Source of the DNA: Orrella sp037026685
Lineage (GTDB): Bacteria; Pseudomonadota; Gammaproteobacteria; Burkholderiales; Burkholderiaceae_B
Direction: 5' to 3'
DNA length: 64,000 nucleotides
NCBI RefSeq assembly: GCF_037026685.1
Contig: NZ_JBANET010000004.1
Coordinates: 124,001-188,000, forward strand
Shown: positions 34,756 through 42,602 of the stretch, in pieces
How positions within the stretch are numbered: position 1 is the stretch's first letter
Layout of the letters: each line of letters begins with the position of its first letter
Notes under the pieces: generated by a model
The model's input: only the letters and a program-made list of their open reading frames with translations
Database searches by the model: none
What the model was told of the DNA's origin: nothing
Position numbers and translations under genes: made by a program

Positions 34756-36405
34756 TTAGCGCGCCGCCGCGCCGCCCAGCCCGCCCAGCAGGCCGCCGAC
34801 CAGGCCGGTGACCGGCGCCAGCAGGCCGCCCTGGCCGCCGATCGCCACGCCGCCGCCCACCGCAGCACCGCCGCCCGAGGCATCGCCGCCGGCCACGGCA
34901 CCGCCGCCGACCGCCAGACCGCCGGTCAGGCCGCCGACCAGCCCCGTGACAGGGGCGAGCAAGCCGCCCTGGCCGCCGGCGGCGCCGCCGCTCACGCCAC
35001 CGAGCAAGCCGGTGACCGGGGCCAGCAAGCCGCCCTGGCCGCCATCACCGCCGCCGGTCACGCCGCCCAGCAGGCCGGTAACCGGGGCCAGCAGGCCGCC
35101 TTGCGTACCGCCGCCGCCGGTCACGCCGCCCAGCAAGCCGGTCACCGGCGCCAGCAGGCCGCCTTGCGCGCCGTCGCCAGCGCCGATGCCGCCCAGCAGC
35201 CCGGTCACGGGGGCCAGCAGGCCGCCGCCGGCATTGCCGCCGCCGACGCCGCCCAGCAGTCCGGTCACCGGGGCTAGCAGGCCGCCTTCGCCGCCGACGC
35301 CGCCCAGGCCGCCCGTCAATCCCGCCACCCCGCCGGTGATGTGGTTCAGCGTATTGCCCAGGGGATTCTCGGCACCGGGCTGCAGCAGCCCGCCTGCCGA
35401 GCTCACCCCGTTGCCCACGCCCACCAGCACGCCGCCCAGGCCGACCGGCAGGCTGCCGTCCACGCTCTGGCCCGTCTGCGCCAGGGTGCCGCCGATGCTG
35501 GCCAGCAGGCCGCCCACCGGTTCACCCAGGCCGGTCGCACCGCCCAGGTTCTGCGTGACGTTGGTTACCGTGCCGGCAACGGGCGTGAGGACCGGGTCGA
35601 TCGCCGCGCCCACGCCGCCCAGCGCAGGCGACAGGCCCAGGTCGGCGACGTTGTCCACCGCCTGGCCGACATTGCCCAGGGCCGGTTCGAGGATGGGGGT
35701 GGCCGGGCCGGCCAGCAGGCCGCCGGCCAGGCCGTCCACCGTGTTGGTCACCGGATTGAGCAGGCCGCCTTCGCCGCCCAGCGCACCGGTCAGCGCCCCC
35801 ACGGCGCCGGTGGCGTGCTGCAGCACGGTGGTCAGGGGGTAGGGATTGTCTTCGGTGGCATGGAGCAGGCCGCCCACGCTGGCGATGGTGTCGCCCACGC
35901 CGCTGATCAGGCCGCCCGCGCCTTCGGACAGGCCGCCGGGCAGGCCGGTTTCGGAGACCGTGCCGCCTACGTTGCTGACAGCGCCGCCCACTTGTTCCAG
36001 CAGGCCGTTCACGGGGTGGCCCAGGCCGGTTTCGGCGCCGATGGTCTGGGTCAGGTCCGTCACGGTAGAGACGACCGGCTCCAGCGTGGGATCGAGCGCG
36101 CCGCCGATGCCGCCCAGGGCATCGCCCACCCCGACCGGGGCGATGTTGTCGATGGCCGAGCCCGTGCCGCCGAGCGCGGTCTCCAGCGGGCCGGCAATCG
36201 AGCCGGTGGGCGGCTGGGGCGGTCCGGGCGGCTGGACGGGATTGCCGCCGCCGCCACCCCCACCGCCGCCGCCACCGCCACCCAGGTCGCCGCCGGGGCC
36301 GGAGCGTCCGCCCGAGCTGCCGCCGCAGGCCGTCAGGCTCAGCATGGCGGCCAGCACCAGGGTGCTGGCCAGATTACGTTTGGTGCGCGAAGAAAACTTG
36401 TTCAT
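34756..36405 (-). CDS. Glycine-rich repeat lipoprotein
   Basis: A 549-residue lipoprotein: signal peptide ending LSLTAC gives a lipidated Cys near residue 27, followed by a run of 13 glycines. Two related segments of about 110 residues follow (each with LxPxLGGxGxAIDPxLxPV and VTDLTQT/VTNVTQN). The C-terminal 180 residues hold seven copies of GGLLAPVTGL(L/V)GG separated by 8-30 glycine-rich residues. The composition is very low in charged and aromatic residues. Annotators may call it collagen-like, but the strict Gly-X-Y triplet is absent. It is probably surface or periplasmic. AAGGAG precedes the ATG. It sits between a MarR gene and an orphan TpsB. Function unknown. Confidence 0.82.
   Translation of the reverse strand: MNKFSSRTKRNLASTLVLAAMLSLTACGGSSGGRSGPGGDLGGGGGGGGGGGGGNPVQPPGPPQPPTGSIAGPLETALGGTGSAIDNIAPVGVGDALGGIGGALDPTLEPVVSTVTDLTQTIGAETGLGHPVNGLLEQVGGAVSNVGGTVSETGLPGGLSEGAGGLISGVGDTIASVGGLLHATEDNPYPLTTVLQHATGAVGALTGALGGEGGLLNPVTNTVDGLAGGLLAGPATPILEPALGNVGQAVDNVADLGLSPALGGVGAAIDPVLTPVAGTVTNVTQNLGGATGLGEPVGGLLASIGGTLAQTGQSVDGSLPVGLGGVLVGVGNGVSSAGGLLQPGAENPLGNTLNHITGGVAGLTGGLGGVGGEGGLLAPVTGLLGGVGGGNAGGGLLAPVTGLLGGIGAGDGAQGGLLAPVTGLLGGVTGGGGTQGGLLAPVTGLLGGVTGGGDGGQGGLLAPVTGLLGGVSGGAAGGQGGLLAPVTGLVGGLTGGLAVGGGAVAGGDASGGGAAVGGGVAIGGQGGLLAPVTGLVGGLLGGLGGAAAR
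34785..35300 (-). repeat. Imperfect 60-66 bp tandem repeats within the lipoprotein gene
   Basis: Seven units encode GGLLAPVTGL(L/V)GG plus a variable glycine linker; the five central ones are spaced 60-66 bp. Together with the GGN run at 36246-36290, this makes the gene prone to copy-number change. Confidence 0.75.
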
Positions 36406-36508
36406 GACTTGCTCCTTAGGTCCCCTCAGGCTGGATTTCGCCCGGTGATGGCCTTTACGCATAAACCGTGCCAGGCGCGCACGGAAGCCGTAAGCAAGCT
36501 CCATAACT

Positions 36509-36543
36509 GCTTAGGTTTATGTCCTAAGCTTCTGTATTTTCAA
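36509..36543 (-). promoter_or_regulatory. Candidate promoter with overlapping operator for the repeat lipoprotein
   Basis: On the minus strand TTGAAA (36538-36543), a 16-bp spacer and CATAAA (36516-36521) form a plausible sigma-70 promoter about 100 bp before the lipoprotein ATG. A perfect inverted repeat GCTTAGG-N7-CCTAAGC (36509-36529) is centred on the -10, which is where a repressor would bind. The MarR protein downstream is a candidate, by inference. Confidence 0.45.
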
Positions 36544-36677
36544 GATTTCCTGATGACAACATGTCTATGGCTGACGCGATTTTGCGACCATGCCAAGGCT
36601 GGGATTGTTACATTTGGGCGGGTTTTTCGGCCGGCGTTACGGGCTCGCGTTACGTAACGCCGGCAGGGATGCGGCGC

Positions 36678-38405
36678 TCAGAAGGCGTCGTAGAAGACCG
36701 AATAGTTGGCATTGAAGCGCCAGTCGCGGTCGTTGCCGTTGACGGTGCGCTCGCCCATGGGCTTGGCCGCGTTCACGTCGAACAGGTAGTAACGGTCATC
36801 CGTGATCCGCAGGCCCAGGGCCGCCGAGCTCAGCTTGCGGTCGTTGAACTGGCGCAGGTGCGGCGCGTTGTACCAGGTGCGGGCATGATCGACCAGGGCA
36901 TACGGCTGCACCACGCCCAGGTAGCGCCAACCCACGTTGAAGCGGCGGTTCAGCTCCAGTGAAACGCCAAAGCCCTTGTCGCCGCTTTGTTCGCCCTGGG
37001 GGTAGCCCATCGCGAAGCGCCAGCTGCCGAAGCTGATCTGCTCGGTGTTGGGCAGCACGTCATCGCTGTACTGGCCGGCGGCGGCCACGGTCAGGCCGAA
37101 CTGGGCGGGCAGCTGGACGCTTTGCCTGGCATCGAGATTCAAGCGCGTGAAGTCCAGGTCGTAGTCGGGCGAGCCGTCGAAGCCGAAATTGGACGTCAGT
37201 TTCTGGCTGGCGCCGGCCGCCTCAAAGCCCTTGGACACGCCCAGCGCGATCTCACGGGCCTGCCGGGGCGTGGCTTGCCGGTAGCGTACCTGCGCCGTGG
37301 CCGCGCGCACCCGCACGTCCTGCTCGAACCAGGCGCCGTCCAGGTCGCGGTTGTACATGTCGCGCGATTGCGTCGCGTAGACGCCGCCGCTGACCGTCAG
37401 CGAGTGTTCATTGTTCAGCAGCAGGGGGTAGCTCAGGCCGATGCCCACGCGCTCGTTGCGGACCTTGCGCTCGAAGCCCAGGTATTCCAGGGCCTGGTCG
37501 TCGGGGCGGGCGCGGTAGGTATAGCCATCCAGCTTGACGGCCAGCCCGTCGGTGCCGACCGGCACGCTTACCTCGCCGGCGAAGTAGCGCACGTCGCCGC
37601 TTTCCACGGGCACGGCGGCCGTCAGGCGCACCTGTTCGCCCAAGGGCGTCAGGCTGTTGGCACTGAAGTTCACCATGCCTTGGTTGCCCGTGCCCAGGTC
37701 GGCCAGGCCGCCGGTCAGGCTCAGGGGCTTGTGGCTGGCCTGCAGCACCAGTTCGCTGGCCCCGTCGGCGCGCCGGGGCAGGTCCAGCGAAGGTGTAAAG
37801 CTGGCCCCGGGCACCTGGCGCATCAGGTTGAGCTGGCGCTCCAGCGTGGCCTGGGTCAGCGGTTTTTCGTCGAGCAAAGGCTGGGCCAGCGCCCTGAGCC
37901 TGTCTTGCGAGCGGCCTGGCTCGCCGTCGATGCGTACCGACCCGATGTGGCCTTCGACCACCGTCACGACCACCAGGCCGTTGGCGAAGTTCTGCTGCTG
38001 CAGCAGCGCGAAAGACAGGGGATAGCCGGCCTGGCGGTAAAGCGCGGTGATGCGGTTGACCTCCTGGACCAGCTGGCCGACCGTGGTCTGCTTGCCGGCC
38101 AGCGGTTCCAGTATGGCCTGCACGCCCGCGAAGTCGATCGACCTGACGCCTTGCACGTCGAAGTGGCGCGGCACGATGGTTTGCGCCAGCCGGACCTGGG
38201 CGGCCGCCTGCTCGGCGGTAGGCGGCGGAACCTGGGGCGCTGCCGGCGGTTGCGGCGTGGCCGGGCGCTCGAGCGGGGGCAGGGCGTCGACCGGATTGCC
38301 GCGCAGCGCCCCCTGCGCCCAGGCGCTGTTCGCGCCGCACAAGGCCATCAGTACCGCGGCGGCTGCGGGCTTGCGGCAGCCCGGAAAAACCTTCAGAAGA
38401 ACCAT
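36678..38405 (-). CDS. FhaC/ShlB-type two-partner secretion transporter (TpsB), no TpsA partner nearby
   Basis: A 575-residue outer-membrane Omp85-type protein: signal peptide (about 1-31, ending SAWAQ), proline-rich linker, two POTRA domains (about 80-235) and a C-terminal 16-strand barrel ending in Phe. TpsB proteins secrete one large beta-helical TpsA partner such as FHA. No TpsA gene lies on either side. In the barrel the usual VRGY/F tetrad of loop L6 reads AMGY (465-468), so its conserved arginine is absent. A longer frame begins at a GTG at 38504, but only the ATG used here gives a signal peptide, though with a poor ribosome site. Confidence 0.88.
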   Translation of the reverse strand: MVLLKVFPGCRKPAAAAVLMALCGANSAWAQGALRGNPVDALPPLERPATPQPPAAPQVPPPTAEQAAAQVRLAQTIVPRHFDVQGVRSIDFAGVQAILEPLAGKQTTVGQLVQEVNRITALYRQAGYPLSFALLQQQNFANGLVVVTVVEGHIGSVRIDGEPGRSQDRLRALAQPLLDEKPLTQATLERQLNLMRQVPGASFTPSLDLPRRADGASELVLQASHKPLSLTGGLADLGTGNQGMVNFSANSLTPLGEQVRLTAAVPVESGDVRYFAGEVSVPVGTDGLAVKLDGYTYRARPDDQALEYLGFERKVRNERVGIGLSYPLLLNNEHSLTVSGGVYATQSRDMYNRDLDGAWFEQDVRVRAATAQVRYRQATPRQAREIALGVSKGFEAAGASQKLTSNFGFDGSPDYDLDFTRLNLDARQSVQLPAQFGLTVAAAGQYSDDVLPNTEQISFGSWRFAMGYPQGEQSGDKGFGVSLELNRRFNVGWRYLGVVQPYALVDHARTWYNAPHLRQFNDRKLSSAALGLRITDDRYYLFDVNAAKPMGERTVNGNDRDWRFNANYSVFYDAF

Positions 38406-38484
38406 GAGCGTCGTGGGCAGCGCGGATATGAACGTTGGTAACCGGATGACTGCTTTCTTATTTGAATGTGAAAAAAAGAAAATG

Positions 38485-38501
38485 TTTCCAAATGTTAGAA
38501 A
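38485..38501 (-). promoter_or_regulatory. BvgA-like inverted heptads upstream of TpsB
   Basis: TTTCCAA-ATG-TTAGAAA is an inverted pair of TTTC(C/T)(A/T)A-type heptads, the kind of site bound by phosphorylated BvgA at Bordetella virulence promoters. It lies about 80 bp before the TpsB ATG and is followed, towards the gene, by further TTTC-containing heptads. The match is imperfect and was made from memory of the consensus. Confidence 0.4.
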
Positions 38502-38731
38502 CACAGCAACAAGATAAAAGTATCGTGGGGGTCCGGCCGGCTGTCAATGTATTCGGGAAAAGTCTGCCAATTCTTTATAAATGACTGAAAATACTCAAAG
38601 ATTTGTGAAGATCAAGGTTTGGGGGCGAAAAAAGCGCCACCTATTAGGGTTTTCGATAATCACTTATAGATGTAAATAGTTGATACTAGACACGTGTCTA
38701 TCTGCCTTCTTGCGGCGCAACATGTAGAAAA

Positions 38732-38748
38732 ATGTTTCAATCAAACAT
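38732..38748. promoter_or_regulatory. Palindrome upstream of the MHYT gene
   Basis: ATGTTT-CAATC-AAACAT is a perfect 6-bp inverted repeat with a 5-bp spacer, 45 bp before the start codon, in the right place for a repressor or activator site. The regulator is unknown. Confidence 0.4.
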
Positions 38749-38792
38749 GAAAAGGCGAAGACCGGCTATGCAAGCACAGCGTGAGGCCCGAC

Positions 38793-39596
38793 ATGAATCC
38801 CGGTGACGTCGTTCCCTTGGCATTCGATGCAAGCCTGGTGGCGCTTTCCTATGTGATCGCCGCGCTCGGAGCGTATGTCGCCTTGCTGGCGGCCGCCCGG
38901 ATCCGCCGTTGCGGCCAGTCCGGCCAGCTGAACATGGCCTATGTGGCGCTGGCCGCCGCCGCGCTGGGCGGGGTAGGCATCTGGAGCATGCATTTCATCG
39001 GCATGCAGGCCCAGGTGATCGCGCTGCCCGTCTACTACCACGGCGGCAAGACCTTGCTGAGCCTGGCCGTGGCGGTGCTCTTTTCCGGCGCCGCGCTGTG
39101 GTATGTGGGCCACGGCACCTCGCACGACCAGCGCTGGCTCGTCGGCGGCCTGCTGGCAGGCGCCGGCGTGGCGGGCATGCATTACATCGGCATGTCGGCC
39201 ATGCGCATGCCGGCCGTCGTCGAATGGAGCCTGCCGCTGGTCCTGGTTTCCGTGGCCATCGCGGTGGCGGCGGCCGGCGCCGCGCTGTGGATGGCCTTCA
39301 GCATCGAGCGCGAATGGCAGCGGGTCGTGGCCGCGCTGTTCATGGCCGGCGCCGTCTGCGGCATGCATTACACCGGCGCGGCCGCCGGCACCATCGTGTG
39401 CGTGGCCCCGCCTTCCGAAGGCGTTGCAGCGGCCGGCCTGATGGGCGGGCGTTCCTTGCCCTACGTCGTATTTCTTCTTTCGGCCGCGACTTTGGTGGGG
39501 ATGCGCTGGCTGTTGCATCGCACCTCCGCCGAATATCGCGCGCAGGTTTCCGCGCGCGTCAATGCCCTGCTTGCCGGCGATGTGCCGCGCAGGTGA
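38793..39596 (+). CDS. MHYT-domain integral membrane sensor without output domain
   Basis: A 267-residue membrane protein of about seven helices. Three MHYT-type repeats are visible: MHFIGM, MHYIGM and MHYTGA, whose Met and His residues are proposed to bind copper and sense oxygen, CO or NO. In most proteins the MHYT domain is fused to GGDEF, EAL or kinase domains; here the chain ends shortly after the last helix. The ATG is chosen over a GTG four codons upstream because GAGG lies 6 bp before it. It stands just upstream of the tad pilus genes in the same direction, with a 131-bp gap. Confidence 0.87.
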   Translation: MNPGDVVPLAFDASLVALSYVIAALGAYVALLAAARIRRCGQSGQLNMAYVALAAAALGGVGIWSMHFIGMQAQVIALPVYYHGGKTLLSLAVAVLFSGAALWYVGHGTSHDQRWLVGGLLAGAGVAGMHYIGMSAMRMPAVVEWSLPLVLVSVAIAVAAAGAALWMAFSIEREWQRVVAALFMAGAVCGMHYTGAAAGTIVCVAPPSEGVAAAGLMGGRSLPYVVFLLSAATLVGMRWLLHRTSAEYRAQVSARVNALLAGDVPRR

Positions 39597-39727
39597 CGGG
39601 GCGATAGCCGGCTTGGCTTGCCGCATGCGGGCAGGCCGGCGTCCCGCAGCCCGGTTCCGGGTTGGTGTTGCAGTACTTGTCCAGGCCCGGCGCCATGCCA
39701 CGGCCGTCATCTTTTAGGAGAGCAGCG

Positions 39728-39901
39728 ATGAAATCAGATCTGATCGAGTTCTGGAATGACGAGGAAGGCGCGACGGCCATCGAATACGGTTTGATCGCGG
39801 GGTTGATCGCGGTGGCGATTATTACCGCATTGGGTTTGCTTTCGGACGAGTTGGACGGCGTTTTTAGAAGTATTGCCAGCGCTCTCGGAGGCGAAGGTTG
39901 A
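39728..39901 (+). CDS. flp: Flp-family type IVb pilin
   Basis: A 57-residue prepilin and the structural subunit of the Tad (type IVc) pilus. The prepilin site is explicit: a short basic/acidic leader ends EEG14, then ATAIEYGLIAGLIAVAIITA, with the Glu-Tyr pair conserved in Flp pilins at positions 5-6 of the mature chain. Mature length is about 43 residues, as usual for Flp. A TAGGAG ribosome site precedes the ATG. It is the first gene of the tad island and usually the most highly expressed; no sigma-54 type promoter could be found by eye in the 131 bp before it. Confidence 0.96.
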   Translation: MKSDLIEFWNDEEGATAIEYGLIAGLIAVAIITALGLLSDELDGVFRSIASALGGEG

Positions 39902-40013
39902 CTCCGGTTTCCCGAGTCTTGGGCTGCCGGCATATTGTCGGGGTCCCGGCCGCGATTGCAGGTAATTGCGGTCGGGTGGAGAGCCGCATGGAAAGTAGGG
40001 CTTGAGCCCCGGC

Positions 40014-40529
40014 ATGTTGATGCAATGGCCTGGAGCGTTGCTATGTTGGATCCTGGCGTACGCAGTCTTCAACCTTGTCGCGGCGTGGACGGACTGGCGC
40101 GCGCGCAAGGTGCCCAATGCGCTGGTCGTCGCGGCTTTCCTGTTCCAAAGCGCCTGGCTGGGCGCCTTGGCGGCGGGATGGCTGCCCGCGCCGGCGTTCG
40201 GGGCGCAAGGCTACGCGCAAGCGTGGTTCGCGCTGCTGGCGCTGCTGGCCGGCTTGTTTCCCTTGTGGAAGCTGCGCGTCATGGGCGCGGGCGATGTCAA
40301 GTTCGCCGCGGTGTCCGCTTATTTCATGGGCCTGCTGGGCTGGCTGCCCGCCTTGCTGGCGGGCACCGTCGCGGCCGGCTTGCATGCGGCGGTCTTCGTG
40401 GCGGCGCAGCGCTATCCGGCGGCATGTCTGCGCCTGCACAGCCCGGGCTGGCGGCGGATCCCCTATGCGGCGTACCTGGGCATGGCCTCGCTGGCCTGGC
40501 TGGGCTGGCAGCTTGCCGCACGGGCATGA
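40014..40529 (+). CDS. tadV: TadV/CpaA prepilin peptidase
   Basis: A 171-residue inner-membrane aspartic protease that cuts and N-methylates Flp and the TadE-like pseudopilins. The two catalytic Asp residues are visible, in AAWTDWRARKVPN and in the motif MGAGDVKF. Five or six helices are expected. Starts at ATG 40014 or 40020, or a TTG at 40002, are all possible; the first ATG is used, with AGTAGGG upstream. It follows flp after 112 bp and precedes the pseudopilin genes. Confidence 0.93.
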   Translation: MLMQWPGALLCWILAYAVFNLVAAWTDWRARKVPNALVVAAFLFQSAWLGALAAGWLPAPAFGAQGYAQAWFALLALLAGLFPLWKLRVMGAGDVKFAAVSAYFMGLLGWLPALLAGTVAAGLHAAVFVAAQRYPAACLRLHSPGWRRIPYAAYLGMASLAWLGWQLAARA

Positions 40530-40545
40530 GGCAGGGGCTGCGGCC

Positions 40546-41106
40546 ATGACCGGCACGACCGCGACGCGCATGGCCGTGGGCGCTGCGCGCCAGCGCGGCG
40601 CGTATGCCGTCGAGTTCGCCCTGGTGTTCGGTTTGTTCTTTCTTGTTCTGTATGGCGTGCTGACCTACGGCTTGATTTTTACGGCGCAGCAGTCGCTGAA
40701 CCTGGCGGCCGAGGACGGCGCGCGCGCCGCCTTGCGCTGGCAGGCCGGGGCCGGCGATGCGTCGCTGGCGGCAAGGGCCGGCCATGCGGCCGACGTGGCG
40801 CGCACCCGCGCCGATTGGCTCGGCCGGGTCGGGGGCGGCGCTTCCCTGAATGTGGTGGTGTGCGCCGGCCAGGGCCCCGGCAAGACCGTGCTGGCCGGCG
40901 CCGGCGGCGCGCAGTGCAGCGCCCAGCCTTTGCAGCAAGGGCAGATCGAAGTGCTGGTGCGCTACGACTACCGGCGCGCGCCGCTGGTGCCCGAACTGCT
41001 TGGCCCGCTGGCGGTGCTGACGCCGGCCGCCCTGGTGGGCCGGGCCACGGTCTGCATGGGCACCGCATGGGGCTTTACGCAAACCTGCCGGGACGCGGCG
41101 GCGTAG
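40546..41106 (+). CDS. tadE: TadE-like pseudopilin
   Basis: A 186-residue minor pilin-like protein. A short basic leader ends RQRG18, then AYAVEFALVFGLFFLVLYGV, the TadE signature with Glu at position 5 of the mature chain; the rest is a periplasmic domain with three cysteines that could form a disulfide. TadE and TadF are processed by TadV and needed for pilus assembly. It lies 16 bp after tadV. It is followed by a second, related pseudopilin. Confidence 0.9.
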   Translation: MTGTTATRMAVGAARQRGAYAVEFALVFGLFFLVLYGVLTYGLIFTAQQSLNLAAEDGARAALRWQAGAGDASLAARAGHAADVARTRADWLGRVGGGASLNVVVCAGQGPGKTVLAGAGGAQCSAQPLQQGQIEVLVRYDYRRAPLVPELLGPLAVLTPAALVGRATVCMGTAWGFTQTCRDAAA

Positions 41107-41129
41107 CCATCATGAAGGAGGCCCCTCGC

Positions 41130-41633
41130 ATGACACGCATCACCGTGCCGCCCGCCGGCCGCCGTCCCCAGCGGGGCGCGGCGGCCATCGAATTCGGATT
41201 GACCATCGTGCTGTTGCTGATGGTGCTGTTCGCCATCCTGACCTACGGCTCGCTGTTCTGGATCCAGCAGTCCTTGTCGCAGGCCGCCGGCGAGGGTGCC
41301 CGCGCCGCCTTCATCGGCGGGCAGCAAAGCCTGGCCGACGCCCAGGCGCTGGCCTGCCGCACCGCCGAGCGCAGCGCCGGATGGCTCAACATGCCGGACC
41401 CGGCGCCGGCCCGCGCGCGCTGCCGCAGCGAGCCGATCGCCTGCGCCGGCGCGCCGGCGCCGGACCTGGCCTGCTTTCGCATCACGGTGGACTACCGCAC
41501 CGAGGACTGGCCCTTGCTGGCGACCTTGCGCGGCCTGGCCAGCGTATTTGCCGACGCGCAACAGATTGCCCGCTGGATCCCGGAGCGGCTGGCCGCCCAG
41601 GCAGTGGTTCAAGTCGTTTCGGAGTCTTCATGA
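41130..41633 (+). CDS. TadE/TadF-like pseudopilin, second copy
   Basis: A 167-residue pseudopilin of the same type as the preceding gene: leader ending PQRG16, then AAAIEFGLTIVLLLMVLFAI. The two proteins are diverged paralogues; this one may fill the TadF role. Four cysteines occur in the periplasmic part. An ATG six codons earlier is in frame, but AAGGAGG spaced 8 bp from the chosen ATG decides the start. It overlaps the next gene by ATGA. Confidence 0.9.
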   Translation: MTRITVPPAGRRPQRGAAAIEFGLTIVLLLMVLFAILTYGSLFWIQQSLSQAAGEGARAAFIGGQQSLADAQALACRTAERSAGWLNMPDPAPARARCRSEPIACAGAPAPDLACFRITVDYRTEDWPLLATLRGLASVFADAQQIARWIPERLAAQAVVQVVSESS

Positions 41634-42586
41634 GCAACATCAGCAAGATCCTTGCCGCCGCCCTTGTCCTGCTGGCCCTGATACTGGGGCTGTTCGCCTT
41701 GCGCCTGGCGCGCCAGCCCGCGCCGCCGCCCGAGAGCGCCGTGCAGCGCCAGGCCGAGCCGCAGCAGCCGCAGCCCAGCGTCGGGGTGGTCGTGGCGGCC
41801 CGCGCCATCGAGGCTGGCCGGCAGTTGACGGCCGAGGACCTGAAGGTCGAGCAATGGCAGCTTGCTCCGGCCCTGGCGCATCGGGATCCCCAACCCCTGG
41901 TGGGCGAATACGTGCGCGTGGCCCTGGGCGCGGGCGAGCCCGTGCTGCAAAGCGCGCTGATGCGCGGCCTGTCCGCCTACCTGGAAGCGGGCGAGCGCGC
42001 CGTCACGATTCCCATCGACGAGGTCGTGGGCGCGGCCGGCCGCATCCTGCCGGGCGATCGGGTGGACGTGTTCTTTTCGCTGGCGCGGGGCAACGAGGTG
42101 CAGGGCACGCAATCGCGGCTGCTGCAATCGCGCGTGCGGGTGCTGGCTTATGGCGGCGACTCGCTGGACGGGCCGGTGCGCGCGCAAGACGAAGGCGAGG
42201 CAGCCAACCGCGGCCGCAATCCGCCCGCCGCGCCGCGCAACGCCATTCTTGCGGTGCCGGTCGAGCAGGTCAACGAACTGCTGCTGGCCACGCGTTCCGG
42301 CACGCTGCAGCTGGCGCTGCGTGCGCCGGAGGATACGCAGTTGCCGGACAAGGAGCTGTTCGCCGAGCGCGCGCCGGTGCTTACAGGGCGGCCCGGCCTG
42401 AGCAGCGAACAGCGCGCACGCCTGGACGAGGGCATCAACAAGGCCTATGCCGGCGACAGCCTGCCCGCCCTGTCCGGGCCGGCGCCCGCTGCGGCGCCGG
42501 TGCGCACGGCGGCCCGGCCTGCGTCGGGCGGGCAGCGCAGCATCGAGGTAGTGCGCGCGGGAGAACGAGAGAATGTGCGGTATTGA
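41630..42586 (+). CDS. rcpC: Flp pilus assembly protein CpaB/RcpC
   Basis: A 318-residue periplasmic protein tethered by an N-terminal helix (ILAAALVLLALILGLFALRL). It contains a SAF/AFP-type domain (about 50-115; VVAARAIEAGRQLTAEDL) and the RcpC domain with GERAVTIPIDEVVGAAGRILPGDRVDV. It helps secretin assembly or binds peptidoglycan. The C-terminal 60 residues are Ala/Pro-rich. It is translationally coupled to the pseudopilin before it. The following secretin gene begins 16 bp later. Confidence 0.93.
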   Translation: MSNISKILAAALVLLALILGLFALRLARQPAPPPESAVQRQAEPQQPQPSVGVVVAARAIEAGRQLTAEDLKVEQWQLAPALAHRDPQPLVGEYVRVALGAGEPVLQSALMRGLSAYLEAGERAVTIPIDEVVGAAGRILPGDRVDVFFSLARGNEVQGTQSRLLQSRVRVLAYGGDSLDGPVRAQDEGEAANRGRNPPAAPRNAILAVPVEQVNELLLATRSGTLQLALRAPEDTQLPDKELFAERAPVLTGRPGLSSEQRARLDEGINKAYAGDSLPALSGPAPAAAPVRTAARPASGGQRSIEVVRAGERENVRY

Positions 42587-42602
42587 CAAAGGTAGAGACC
42601 GA

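Larger units (their letters stand above)
38406..38792. promoter_or_regulatory. AT-rich divergent intergenic region (387 bp)
   Basis: Strikingly AT-rich against its surroundings, especially 38440-38760. It separates the TpsB gene (minus) from the MHYT gene (plus) and must hold both promoters. It contains BvgA-like heptads on the TpsB side and an ATGTTT-N5-AAACAT palindrome on the MHYT side. No RNA gene is evident. Confidence 0.6.

Noticed and set aside
36246..36290. Poly-glycine GGN run as an assembly error
   Set aside because: The frame stays open and the run fits the lipoprotein's glycine-rich linker; length variation is possible but an error need not be invoked.
39597..39727. Sigma-54 (-24/-12) promoter before flp
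   Set aside because: The best candidate (GG and GC near TTGGTGTTGCA) has spacing one base off the required 10 bp; not convincing by eye.
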